Below, piece by piece: positions 17,247-25,169 of a stretch of DNA of 64,000 bases. The position numbers were made by a program, and so were the translations under genes. The notes under the pieces are model-generated. The model was not told where the DNA came from and did not search any database. It saw only the letters and a list, made by a program, of their open reading frames with translations. The DNA lies in assembly GCF_002117145.1 (NCBI RefSeq), contig NZ_CP008743.1:682001-746000 (forward strand), in the 5' to 3' direction. Source of the stretch: Candidatus Nucleicultrix amoebiphila FS5. Its GTDB lineage: Bacteria > Pseudomonadota > Alphaproteobacteria > Caedimonadales > Nucleicultricaceae. The stretch's first letter is position 1. Every line of letters begins with the position of its first letter.

Positions 17247-18170
17247 ATGCTTGGAAGTGCAATGACAGCTATAAGTCTCAACTTTACGCGTGAAGAGTTA
17301 CAAAATATCCTTACTCACTTAGATCAGGCTCTCTTCAATCACATCCAATGGCACAAAAGGATTATTCGAGACCTTATTTGTCGATTGCCAGTAAATAAAG
17401 GCGACATTGAACAAAAAGCTCACCAGGAATGTCTCTTTGGACAATGGTACACCCAAGATTCTCCTAAAAAACTGCAAAAACATCCTGGGTTTGTTGCTAT
17501 AGGTGAAGCACACAAACAAATGCATCAAGTAGCCGCAAGGTTACTTATGTCTATGAACACAAAGGGGGGTGTTGAATCTCAAGATTACGATATTTTTGCC
17601 AATGTCATTGAACGTTTACAGCTTGAAATAGCGTCCTTGAAGCGTGAGCTAGAATTTTCTCTTCATACGCGCGATCCGCTTACTGAAGCAACGAATCGAA
17701 TTGATATGCTTCCAATGTTACGCGAAATTCATGCTTTAGTGAAACGAAGTGCTCAATCTTGTTGCCTTATTATGATGGATTTAGATTTTTTTAAAAAAAT
17801 TAATGATAAGTATGGCCATAATGCGGGCGATAAAGTGCTCATTGGCTTAGTCCATTTCGTTAGTAAACACCTTAGATCTTACGATAAATTGTTTCGTTAT
17901 GGAGGAGAAGAATTTTTACTTTGTATGCAGCATATAGATCTGCAAGAGTGTTATTCACGCGTAGATCAATTACGTAAAGATATTTCCACATTAGAAATTG
18001 ACATAGGACGTAAAACTCCTGCAACCATCACTGCTTCTTTTGGTATTACTTTACTTGATCCGCACGTTTCTATTGAAGAATGCATCGATCGTGCTGACAA
18101 AGCAATGTACGCAGCTAAATCCGCTGGACGCAATAATACCAAAACCTGGGACCCTTCTATGCAAGCTTAA
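17247..18170 (+). CDS. diguanylate cyclase with N-terminal CZB zinc-binding domain (DgcZ-like)
   Basis: 307 residues. The N-terminal half fits the chemoreceptor zinc-binding (CZB) domain: FNHIQWHKRI, then HQECLFGQWY and GEAHKQMH, which supply three His and one Cys. The C-terminal half is a GGDEF domain with GGEEF at 219-223 and an RxxD inhibitory site (R210, D213) five residues upstream, so it should make c-di-GMP and be product-inhibited. E. coli DgcZ has this architecture and is inhibited by zinc. No membrane helix, so cytosolic. ATG 17262 (after GGAAG) and TTG 17199 are other possible starts. Confidence 0.88.
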   Translation: MLGSAMTAISLNFTREELQNILTHLDQALFNHIQWHKRIIRDLICRLPVNKGDIEQKAHQECLFGQWYTQDSPKKLQKHPGFVAIGEAHKQMHQVAARLLMSMNTKGGVESQDYDIFANVIERLQLEIASLKRELEFSLHTRDPLTEATNRIDMLPMLREIHALVKRSAQSCCLIMMDLDFFKKINDKYGHNAGDKVLIGLVHFVSKHLRSYDKLFRYGGEEFLLCMQHIDLQECYSRVDQLRKDISTLEIDIGRKTPATITASFGITLLDPHVSIEECIDRADKAMYAAKSAGRNNTKTWDPSMQA

Positions 18171-18297
18171 GGGGCAGCCTTGCACAAAAAAGACTTCAAG
18201 ATAAATTAAATTTTAATGCAGAAAGTCTCGTCTGAGAACGAGTGTTTCAGAAGCTTATCCCTGCGCGCTAACTTTTTCATGATGGCTAGGGTTTATT

Positions 18298-18654
18298 TTA
18301 TGAAGAACTTTCTTTTCTCTTAATAGTGAAAGAAAATAGTTTGTCTCCTCCACACCTTCTATCATTGAAAGACCATATTAAAGTACAAGAGTTATCATCA
18401 GAACGTGCCTTCTTAAAACCTATAAGACACCCTGATGGCAGGTTTTTGAGATTTACACCTTCTGGAGGAGTTATAGTGACTTCGTAAAGTGCCTTATCGC
18501 TATTTTCATAATTCAGAATTTCAAAAAACCTATTTTCTACAGTTCTTCTTTCTAGGGTTTCGGTTGCAAAAAGGTCCTCAAAGTCTTCACTCGATGCTTC
18601 AACTTTAAAGATAGAAATGAGCGTTAAAAGGACTATGAATAATATTATTCGCAT
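18298..18654 (-). CDS. small exported protein of unknown function
   Basis: 118 residues with a Sec signal peptide (MRIILFIVLLTLISIFKVEA, cleavage near residue 20). The mature 98 residues contain three Cys (SGCLIG, DNSCTLI, RRCGG) and a beta-rich pattern. No family recognised. GGGAGC lies 7-9 bases upstream of the start. It is convergent with the diguanylate cyclase gene. A long inverted repeat at 18682-18712 is just upstream and probably belongs to its promoter. Confidence 0.55.
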   Translation of the reverse strand: MRIILFIVLLTLISIFKVEASSEDFEDLFATETLERRTVENRFFEILNYENSDKALYEVTITPPEGVNLKNLPSGCLIGFKKARSDDNSCTLIWSFNDRRCGGDKLFSFTIKRKESSS

Positions 18655-18681
18655 GATTGGGCTCCCTAGTTTTCTAAAATG

Positions 18682-18712
18682 AAATGAAACTTTGATACAA
18701 TCAATTTCATTT
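18682..18712 (-). promoter_or_regulatory. bulged inverted repeat upstream of the small exported protein gene
   Basis: AAATGAAA (18682-18689) pairs with TTTCATTT (18705-18712), and inside it TTGAT (18692-18696) pairs with ATCAA (18700-18704), leaving a two-base bulge and an ACA centre: 13 bp in all. It starts 27 bases before the gene's ATG, a place for an operator or a 5' UTR hairpin. Confidence 0.4.
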
Positions 18713-18830
18713 AAACTCTACCCATATAAAATGTCACTTGCAAGAACGCTTATTGACAAATTCTCCCAACAATTAGGTATCTAGATTATCGACTTAATTT
18801 TCAATAAACGGTCAAAGTTCAACATTTTTC

Positions 18831-18846
18831 TTTACTTATAAGTAAA
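18831..18846 (+). promoter_or_regulatory. 16-bp perfect palindrome upstream of the LysR gene
   Basis: TTTACTTATAAGTAAA is a perfect palindrome 100 bases before the LysR start codon in the 291-base gap 18655-18945. It contains the T-N11-A spacing of LysR-type binding sites, so autoregulation is plausible. Apart from this and the dyad at 18682-18712 I see nothing else in the gap. Confidence 0.35.
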
Positions 18847-18945
18847 TTATATTTATGACTATTGGGAAAGTGAAACAAAAACTTTTACTAATAATCCTCA
18901 ACGACAATAACTTTTTGAGTCTTTGGAATTTTTGAAATTTACACA

Positions 18946-19896
18946 ATGGATTGGGATAAACTTAAACAATTTTATTACGTTGCAAAAGCTGCAAATTTTA
19001 CACGTGCAGGTGAGCGGCTAAATATAAGTCAATCAGCTTTAAGTCGAAGCGTCAGGCATCTTGAAGAACATTTGGGAACCAAGTTGTTTCAGCGTAATAC
19101 TCGCGGAGTTGTCTTGACTAAACAGGGTGAAATCTTGTTTGAACAAGTTTCACACATGATGACTGCTATCCAAAAAGCTCAAACGACGATTCGTGAAGAA
19201 GAGAGTGAACCGTCAGGTAGCTTAAAAGTGGCTTCCACTTATGGAGTTGCCGCCCTCTACATCTCCCCTCACCTGCCTAAATTTATCAAGCAGTATCCTA
19301 AAATTCATGTCACTCTTTTTGGTAATGATATTGCCCCTGACTTAGATCTGTGCGAGGCGGATGTTATTATCCACCCTCATATTCCTAATCAAACCAATTA
19401 TATTCAGAGACCTCTTCTAACAGTGCATATGGGGCTTTTTGCTAGCCCTCAGTACCTGGAAACTCACGGAACACCCAAAAGTCTAGAGGATCTAAGTAAT
19501 CACCATCTTATTGGTTATGGATATCACCTCAATCATCCTTTTCAAAGTTCAAATTGGCTTTTAAAGGCTGGAATGCCAGTGGGAGAAATGCGTGAACCCA
19601 TCGCTCAAGCAAACTCAACAATTACTCGTTGCCTTTTGGCAGAAGAAGGAATTGGTATTATCACTATTCCAAAAGAGCATCCTGGATTGGACAAACTAAA
19701 CTTAGTTCCCGTCTTACCCGAGGCAGAAGGTCCAACCATTGAACTTTTTTACATTTATTCAAAACAACTAAAGAATTCAAAACGGGTCCTGTTTTTCCGT
19801 GATTATCTGGAAGGTATCTTAGGAAGAAATTCAAATTCTTCTCAACCTCAAGTTAATAATGGCCCCCTTAATGAAAAAATTAATATTTTTGCATAG
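18946..19896 (+). CDS. LysR-family transcriptional regulator
   Basis: 316 residues. The N-terminal winged helix-turn-helix is clear (LKQFYYVAKAANFTRAGERL, then NISQSALSRSVRHLEEHLG and LFQRNTRGVVLTKQG, residues 4-64). The rest is a two-lobed effector-binding domain. The ligand cannot be told. No good Shine-Dalgarno precedes ATG 18946. A methyltransferase gene starts about 50 bases after its stop and is probably cotranscribed; no divergent target gene adjoins, so the target is not obvious. Confidence 0.88.
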   Translation: MDWDKLKQFYYVAKAANFTRAGERLNISQSALSRSVRHLEEHLGTKLFQRNTRGVVLTKQGEILFEQVSHMMTAIQKAQTTIREEESEPSGSLKVASTYGVAALYISPHLPKFIKQYPKIHVTLFGNDIAPDLDLCEADVIIHPHIPNQTNYIQRPLLTVHMGLFASPQYLETHGTPKSLEDLSNHHLIGYGYHLNHPFQSSNWLLKAGMPVGEMREPIAQANSTITRCLLAEEGIGIITIPKEHPGLDKLNLVPVLPEAEGPTIELFYIYSKQLKNSKRVLFFRDYLEGILGRNSNSSQPQVNNGPLNEKINIFA

Positions 19897-19944
19897 GCTA
19901 TGACAGTTGGAATTTTTCCATTTTTATGGCTGCTCGGAGAATAC

Positions 19945-20691
19945 ATGGTTAATTTAAGAGAACTTGAGTCTCAAGGAAAGTTGATTAAAACTGTGAATAG
20001 AATGGGGCATTCTATTGCTGACTTAACTGATTTTAGTAAATCTTTTATCGAGTTTTCAGGCACTTGTATCGCACCCGTTCTTGACATTGGCGCTGCTTTT
20101 GGTGTTGCTAGCATCCCTGCCCTTGAGGCTGGAGCAACGGTTATCGCCAACGATATGGCTCAAGAACATCTTACCGCTATCAAAGAGAGAACACCTCAAA
20201 AGCACCAAAATCGTCTGCAATTACGTTGTGCGAAGATTCCCTACGGACTAGACTTTCCTGCCGAAAGTCTTGGCGCTATTCATGCATCTCAAGTTTTACA
20301 TTTTCTAACAGGCAGTGAAATTGCGCAATCTTTTGATAATTTTTATCGATGGCTGGTTCCAGGGGGCAAAGTTTTTATCATCGCTAGCAGCCCCTATATT
20401 AATATCCTCAAAGCATTCTTACCTGAATATGAAAAGAAAAAGCAGTCAGGGACTCCTTGGCCTGGTGAAATAGAGAATCTCAGTCTTCATACAACTCACG
20501 CTGTTGTTGCAGATAATCCTCCATTTTTCAATTTTCTTGACACGGATGTACTTTCTCAAGCACTGATTGAAAGAGGGTTCAAAATAGAGAAAAGCCTTCT
20601 TTTTGATCGCGGCACTAATCTACCAGATCACATTAAACTTGATGGACGTGAGAATGTAGGAATTATTGCGCAGAAACCAATTGCTCTCTAA
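19945..20691 (+). CDS. class I SAM-dependent methyltransferase
   Basis: About 248 residues with a Rossmann-like methyltransferase core: VLDIGAAFGVASIPALEAGA is motif I (SAM glycine loop), VIANDMAQEHL motif II, and LGAIHASQVLHFL the motif IV region. The substrate is unknown. I chose ATG 19945 because GGAGA (19936-19940) precedes it; ATG 19900 is in frame but gives a hydrophobic extension without RBS. The last 29 bases overlap the end of the convergent MHS transporter gene. Confidence 0.8.
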   Translation: MVNLRELESQGKLIKTVNRMGHSIADLTDFSKSFIEFSGTCIAPVLDIGAAFGVASIPALEAGATVIANDMAQEHLTAIKERTPQKHQNRLQLRCAKIPYGLDFPAESLGAIHASQVLHFLTGSEIAQSFDNFYRWLVPGGKVFIIASSPYINILKAFLPEYEKKKQSGTPWPGEIENLSLHTTHAVVADNPPFFNFLDTDVLSQALIERGFKIEKSLLFDRGTNLPDHIKLDGRENVGIIAQKPIAL

Positions 20692-21943
20692 ATTCTAGCT
20701 TTTTTTGAGGTTCTGTGATTTTTGAACCAACAAAAATAATCAACAACCCCAAAGCTCCTAAACTCATCAGATAAAAAGCTGGTGCCATTGAAAGTCCAGT
20801 CTTATCAATCAGCCAAGTCATAATGATGGGCGTTGTGCCACCTAACGTAGCCATCCCCACACCATAACCAAAAGCAATTCCACTATAACGACTGTTAGCC
20901 GGAAACAATCGATTCATAAAAGCATTGAGAGGCGCTATAAACCCTACAGCAAAAGCACACAAAAGAAAGTTAGCAAGTAGAATATTTAAAGTCAGTCCAG
21001 TACTTGCCAAATTGAAAATCCCATAAATACTCATCATCAATCCAAGAGTTGAAATTGTCATAACACGTGCTAACCCAAAACGATCCGCTAACATTCCAGC
21101 TAAAGGAGCACAAGAAACAAACACTATCAACCCAAAGGTGTTAAGTGACAAAGCACTTCCAAGCTCAAGTCCCACAACTTTTGTAAGATAGACATTCATG
21201 TAAGCCGCGAATGTTGACGAAAGTGCACCTGAAAAAGCAGCTCCCCCTATGCAACACAAAACAGCGATAGGAAACTTTGAAAGCGCTTGAGATAAGGGGA
21301 TATTCAAAGGTTTTTTAGCTACATCTTTTTTAAATTGAGGACTCTCGTGAACCTGACGTCGTATATAAAATCCAACACCACCAAGCAAAGCCCCTAGTAA
21401 AAATGGAATTCGCCAAGACCAATGAGGCATCGTAGATTGCATAAAAAAGGCACCAATGAACGTTGCTAATAATGCTCCCCCTCCTCCAGAAACAGACATA
21501 AGAGACCCTGCAAAACCTTCCTTTCCTTTGCCTATATGTTCGATTGCAAAAATCGCCGCGCCGTTATATTCACCTCCAGCACATATACTTTGTAACAATC
21601 GGCAGAGTACTAAAACAATTGGTGCAGCAATACCAACTGCATCATAAGTTGGTAAAAAGCCAATAAGACTCGTTGGGATAGCCATTAAGAAAATTGAGAG
21701 AGTTAATGCTTGCTTGCGCCCTAATCGATCGCCTAAGTGACCAAAAAGGATGGCTCCTAAAGGTCGCATGAAATATCCAGCCGCAAAGGTCATAAGACTG
21801 GCCATAAGCGCTGCTGTAGAATCATATGTAGGAAAGAATATCTTTGCTAAAAGAGGCGCAAATGTGCCATACAAATAAAAATCATAGAATTCAAGGGTAT
21901 TACCAGCCATACTTGAAAGAATAGCTTTAGTTTGCGGCTTCAT
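20663..21943 (-). CDS. MFS transporter, metabolite:H+ symporter (MHS/ProP-like) family
   Basis: 426 residues with 12 predicted helices. MHS-type features are the NTLEFYDFYLYGTFAPLLAK start, FMRPLGAILFGHLGDRLGRK in loop 2-3, and the LLQSICAGGEYNGAAIFAIE helix. Members import osmolytes, organic acids or amino acids with protons; related rickettsial genes are often called proline/betaine carriers. GGGAGG lies before ATG 21943. A pair of overlapping dyads (22023-22046) sits about 80 bases upstream. Confidence 0.88.
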   Translation of the reverse strand: MKPQTKAILSSMAGNTLEFYDFYLYGTFAPLLAKIFFPTYDSTAALMASLMTFAAGYFMRPLGAILFGHLGDRLGRKQALTLSIFLMAIPTSLIGFLPTYDAVGIAAPIVLVLCRLLQSICAGGEYNGAAIFAIEHIGKGKEGFAGSLMSVSGGGGALLATFIGAFFMQSTMPHWSWRIPFLLGALLGGVGFYIRRQVHESPQFKKDVAKKPLNIPLSQALSKFPIAVLCCIGGAAFSGALSSTFAAYMNVYLTKVVGLELGSALSLNTFGLIVFVSCAPLAGMLADRFGLARVMTISTLGLMMSIYGIFNLASTGLTLNILLANFLLCAFAVGFIAPLNAFMNRLFPANSRYSGIAFGYGVGMATLGGTTPIIMTWLIDKTGLSMAPAFYLMSLGALGLLIIFVGSKITEPQKKLEFREQLVSAQ

Positions 21944-22022
21944 TTTTACCTCCCAGGCATTTTAGATACAGTATTATAATTAAAAGGTTTTTCTTCCAAG
22001 TACAAGAAAATTATTAATATTC

Positions 22023-22046
22023 AATGATTAACAGTAATCAATCATT
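22023..22046. promoter_or_regulatory. overlapping small inverted repeats between the MHS carrier and lolA
   Basis: AATGATT (22023-22029) and AATCATT (22040-22046) are complementary, and TGATTA (22025-22030) with TAATCA (22035-22040) forms a second, partly exclusive pairing. The site is upstream of the MHS carrier and downstream of lolA, so an operator for the carrier is the best guess. Confidence 0.25.
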
Positions 22047-22071
22047 AAAAAGGCACCGTCAACCAGGTGAT

Positions 22072-22103
22072 ATTTTAGAATTCCAACCCAGTCGTTCTAA
22101 AAT
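22072..22103 (-). terminator. hairpin over the stop codon of lolA
   Basis: ATTTTAGAA (22072-22080) and TTCTAAAAT (22095-22103) form a perfect 9-bp stem with a 14-base loop; the lolA TAG (22097-22099) lies in one arm. No U-run follows at once, so it may stabilise the mRNA end rather than stop transcription. Confidence 0.3.
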
Positions 22104-22705
22104 CTCAGACGATCAAATCTAAAGAGTTCAGGAGGGAGTTGTTTGTCAGATGTCTTAACACTGCTAATCTTTACAACAGTGTCCCCCCCTTGAGGATTAT
22201 GAACAATCCACTGCAACAAGGTAAGAGGCTCTCGTTTAAAGGTCAACGTTAGACTTCCCATTCCAGGTTCATCGTTTCTTGTAAGCGTAACCTCAACGGT
22301 ATCTTTGTCTTCGTCAGAAAAATCAAGGACTGTTACTCCTTCACTAAAGGATACATGGTTCTTTAAAATAATATTTGCTGGAGACGACTCCAAAGGAATA
22401 CGTGTTGTCTCTTCCATAACGGGATCATGATAAATAAACCACTGGCCATCGGCGACAATAAGTTTTTGATCAGGGCGAATATATTCAATTCTCATTCTTC
22501 CTGGACGTTGTAAAAAGAACCTTCCTTCACTGAGAGAACCATTTATGTCTGTTTGATGAAAGACTGCTTTCAAAGATTTCATCTTATTAAAATAATCTTC
22601 CAATTTTTTTATCTTGACCATATCTTCTACAGAAACGATAGCAAGAGCTGCATCCATATTGAATACAAGAAAAACAAACATAATAAGACAATAAAAAATG
22701 CGCAT
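22097..22705 (-). CDS. lolA: outer-membrane lipoprotein carrier LolA
   Basis: 202 residues. Sec signal peptide at 1-22 (FYCLIMFVFLVFNMDAALA), then the LolA half-barrel pattern: LEDYFNKMKSLKAVFHQTD, SEGRFFLQRPGRMRIEYIRP, DGQWFIYHDPVMEETTRIP and a C-terminal LLQWIVHNPQGGDTVVKIS. It carries lipoproteins across the periplasm from LolCDE to the outer membrane. The order ftsK-lolA is also found in gamma- and other proteobacteria. It starts 19 bases after ftsK and is probably read from the same transcript. Confidence 0.92.
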   Translation of the reverse strand: MRIFYCLIMFVFLVFNMDAALAIVSVEDMVKIKKLEDYFNKMKSLKAVFHQTDINGSLSEGRFFLQRPGRMRIEYIRPDQKLIVADGQWFIYHDPVMEETTRIPLESSPANIILKNHVSFSEGVTVLDFSDEDKDTVEVTLTRNDEPGMGSLTLTFKREPLTLLQWIVHNPQGGDTVVKISSVKTSDKQLPPELFRFDRLRF

Positions 22706-22724
22706 TAGATTAAGTCTCCTCTAA

Positions 22725-25106
22725 TTAACTTATTCTTTTCAAAACTTCCCGCTTTCCAACATGGTTAGCAGTTGAAACAACTCCTTCAGCTTCCATCTGC
22801 TCCATAATACGAGCAGCCCTATTGTAGCCAATTTTCAGATGACGTTGGATAAAGCTGGTTGAAGCTTTCCCTTCTCTTTGTATGATTTCAAGAGCCTGGG
22901 CATACATTCCATCAACTGCTTCTCCCTGTTCACCAAAAAGAGAAAGAGCCATATCGCTCGTCTCTTCAGTTATGTGATCAATATAATTTGGAGTCCCTTG
23001 ACTCTTCAAAAATTTTACAACACGCTCAACTTCTTCATCGCTCACAAAAGGTCCATGGACACGAACAATTTTACCCCCTGTTTCCATGTAAAGTAAGTCA
23101 CCGCGGCCTAGAAGCTGCTCAGCCCCTTGTTCATTTAAAATGGTACGACTATCAAATTTAGAAGCCACCTGAAAGCTAATACGCGTAGGGAAGTTAGCCT
23201 TAATAGTCCCCGTGATGACATCTACAGAAGGACGTTGGGTCGCCATGATTAAATGAATACCAGCCGCACGCGCCATCTGTGCTAAACGTTGAACTGCGGC
23301 TTCAATTTCTTTTCCTGCAACCATCATTAAGTCTGCCATCTCATCGACTATCACAACGATATATGGCAAAAGAGTCATATCTAGAAACTCTGTTTCAAAA
23401 ATCGGTTTTCCTGTCTCTGGATCAAAACCCGTTTGAATTTTACGCGAAAGAGTTTCACCTTTTTCTTGTGCTTGTTTTAACCGTTGATTATACCCCTCAA
23501 CGTTACGAACCCCTAATCGCGACATCGCACGATAACGATCTTCCATTTCCCGCACTGCCCATTTTAAAGCAAATACCGCTTTCTTAGGATCGGTAACCAC
23601 GGGTGTTAAAAGATGAGGAATACCATCATAAACAGACAGTTCAAGCATTTTTGGATCAATCATAATGAAACGACAGCGATCAGCAGGCAAACGATAAAGA
23701 AGAGATAGAATCATCGTATTAATTCCCACAGATTTACCTGAACCCGTGGTTCCTGCCACTAAAAGGTGCGGCATACGAGCAAGATCAGCAATGACCGGAT
23801 CTCCTCCAATATTTTTCCCCAATGAAAGTCCAAGAATAGCGCCCGTATGTTCAAAATCTTTATGGGATAATAAATCATAAAGATATACAGTTTGACGAAC
23901 ATCATTAGGTAATTCAATACCCAATGCATTACGGCCTGGTATCACAGCAATACGAGCCGAAATAGCGCTCATTGAACGAGCAATATCGTCAGACAGTCCT
24001 ATTATTCTAGAAGCTTTAACTCCAGCTGCAGGAACAAGTTCATAAAGTGTTACAACTGGTCCAGGATGAACTTTTACAATTTGTCCCTTGACTCCAAATT
24101 CCTCTAAAACACGCTTTAAATGTTCCGCCTTTTGAGCAATTTCTTCGTGAGAGAGCTTTTCAGAAAGTGTTATTTTTTCAGAGGATTGGTTGAGAAGCTT
24201 TAGAGAAGGAAGCTGCGTGCTTGGCACTTCAACAAGATCAAGAGGAACTTTGCCAGATTTTGTTTTTGGCAGAGTTTCAATAATTTTTGGCTGCACAATT
24301 TCAAGCGAAAGTGGCTCCTCAACAGTTTTATGATCAGGTTTTACAAGAGCATGCTCAACATGAATTTGTGGCTCCCGTGCACGGTCTATAAAAGGTGTTT
24401 TTCTTTCACTTGATTTTTTCAAACTAACTTTGACGTTATTTACGCTCCAGTGTTTAAAGATCAAATGAATAAAATACTTCAAAAGACCTTCAATAAAGAA
24501 CAAAATCTTTAAAAGAATGCGTCCAAATATCTGCCACTCTCCCTTGGTTAATCCTAAGGAAAAGAAAATAAACACGCCAGTTATAATCGTTAGAAAAAGC
24601 TGAGGGACAATAGGGGGGAACTGAGTCACAAACTTATTCAAAAATAATTCGATATAATACCACCCAATAATACCTATAGACCCTGATTCGTCATGGGAAT
24701 CACCACCAAAAAACCCAGAAAGAGTTAAGGAAAACAATCCTAGCGTAATCGGATAAAAACTAATTCGAATTAGACTCCCCTTAACCGCTTGGCTCCGGAA
24801 AATAGTATATCCCCACAACACAAGACATACGGGGGTTAAAAAGCTTGCGACCCCAAAAAATTGTAGGAAAAAATCGCTCAAATAAGCGCCTTTTTCTCCA
24901 CAAAGATTTTGGATTGGTCCATTTAAGGAAACATTAGAAGAGGGATCAAAAGGATCATGAGAAATCAATGCCAAAAAAAGATAAATCCCAGATAAGGCCA
25001 TTAAAGTTCCGAAAAACTGGTATGTTTTCTTTTTGAAAAACAGACGCACGGTTTCTGGAAAAATTGTCATTTTGGAGGGCTGCTGTCTTCGCATCGATGT
25101 CATCAC
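22725..25106 (-). CDS. ftsK: DNA translocase FtsK
   Basis: 793 residues. Four membrane helices lie within the first 200 residues, followed by a linker (about 215-310) and the motor: alpha/beta domains with Walker A AGTTGSGKSVGIN, Walker B region YIVVIVDEMADLMM, and ATQRPSVDVITG. The C-terminal gamma winged helix that reads KOPS sites is complete (ASTSFIQRHLKIGYNRAARI ... ANHVGKREVL). It couples chromosome dimer resolution to division at the septum. The linker is short compared with E. coli FtsK, as usual in alphaproteobacteria. Several Met codons in the first 13 residues leave the exact start open. Confidence 0.95.
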   Translation of the reverse strand: MMTSMRRQQPSKMTIFPETVRLFFKKKTYQFFGTLMALSGIYLFLALISHDPFDPSSNVSLNGPIQNLCGEKGAYLSDFFLQFFGVASFLTPVCLVLWGYTIFRSQAVKGSLIRISFYPITLGLFSLTLSGFFGGDSHDESGSIGIIGWYYIELFLNKFVTQFPPIVPQLFLTIITGVFIFFSLGLTKGEWQIFGRILLKILFFIEGLLKYFIHLIFKHWSVNNVKVSLKKSSERKTPFIDRAREPQIHVEHALVKPDHKTVEEPLSLEIVQPKIIETLPKTKSGKVPLDLVEVPSTQLPSLKLLNQSSEKITLSEKLSHEEIAQKAEHLKRVLEEFGVKGQIVKVHPGPVVTLYELVPAAGVKASRIIGLSDDIARSMSAISARIAVIPGRNALGIELPNDVRQTVYLYDLLSHKDFEHTGAILGLSLGKNIGGDPVIADLARMPHLLVAGTTGSGKSVGINTMILSLLYRLPADRCRFIMIDPKMLELSVYDGIPHLLTPVVTDPKKAVFALKWAVREMEDRYRAMSRLGVRNVEGYNQRLKQAQEKGETLSRKIQTGFDPETGKPIFETEFLDMTLLPYIVVIVDEMADLMMVAGKEIEAAVQRLAQMARAAGIHLIMATQRPSVDVITGTIKANFPTRISFQVASKFDSRTILNEQGAEQLLGRGDLLYMETGGKIVRVHGPFVSDEEVERVVKFLKSQGTPNYIDHITEETSDMALSLFGEQGEAVDGMYAQALEIIQREGKASTSFIQRHLKIGYNRAARIMEQMEAEGVVSTANHVGKREVLKRIS

Positions 25107-25169
25107 TAATCTATCCTTTGCGTCTTTACTCTAGCCCTAAGAAATAGACGAATCAAATAGGATTGTCAT

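Noticed and set aside
20663-21943. LysR gene and MHS carrier as a regulator-target pair
   Set aside because: They are convergent and separated by a methyltransferase gene; nothing in the sequence links them.
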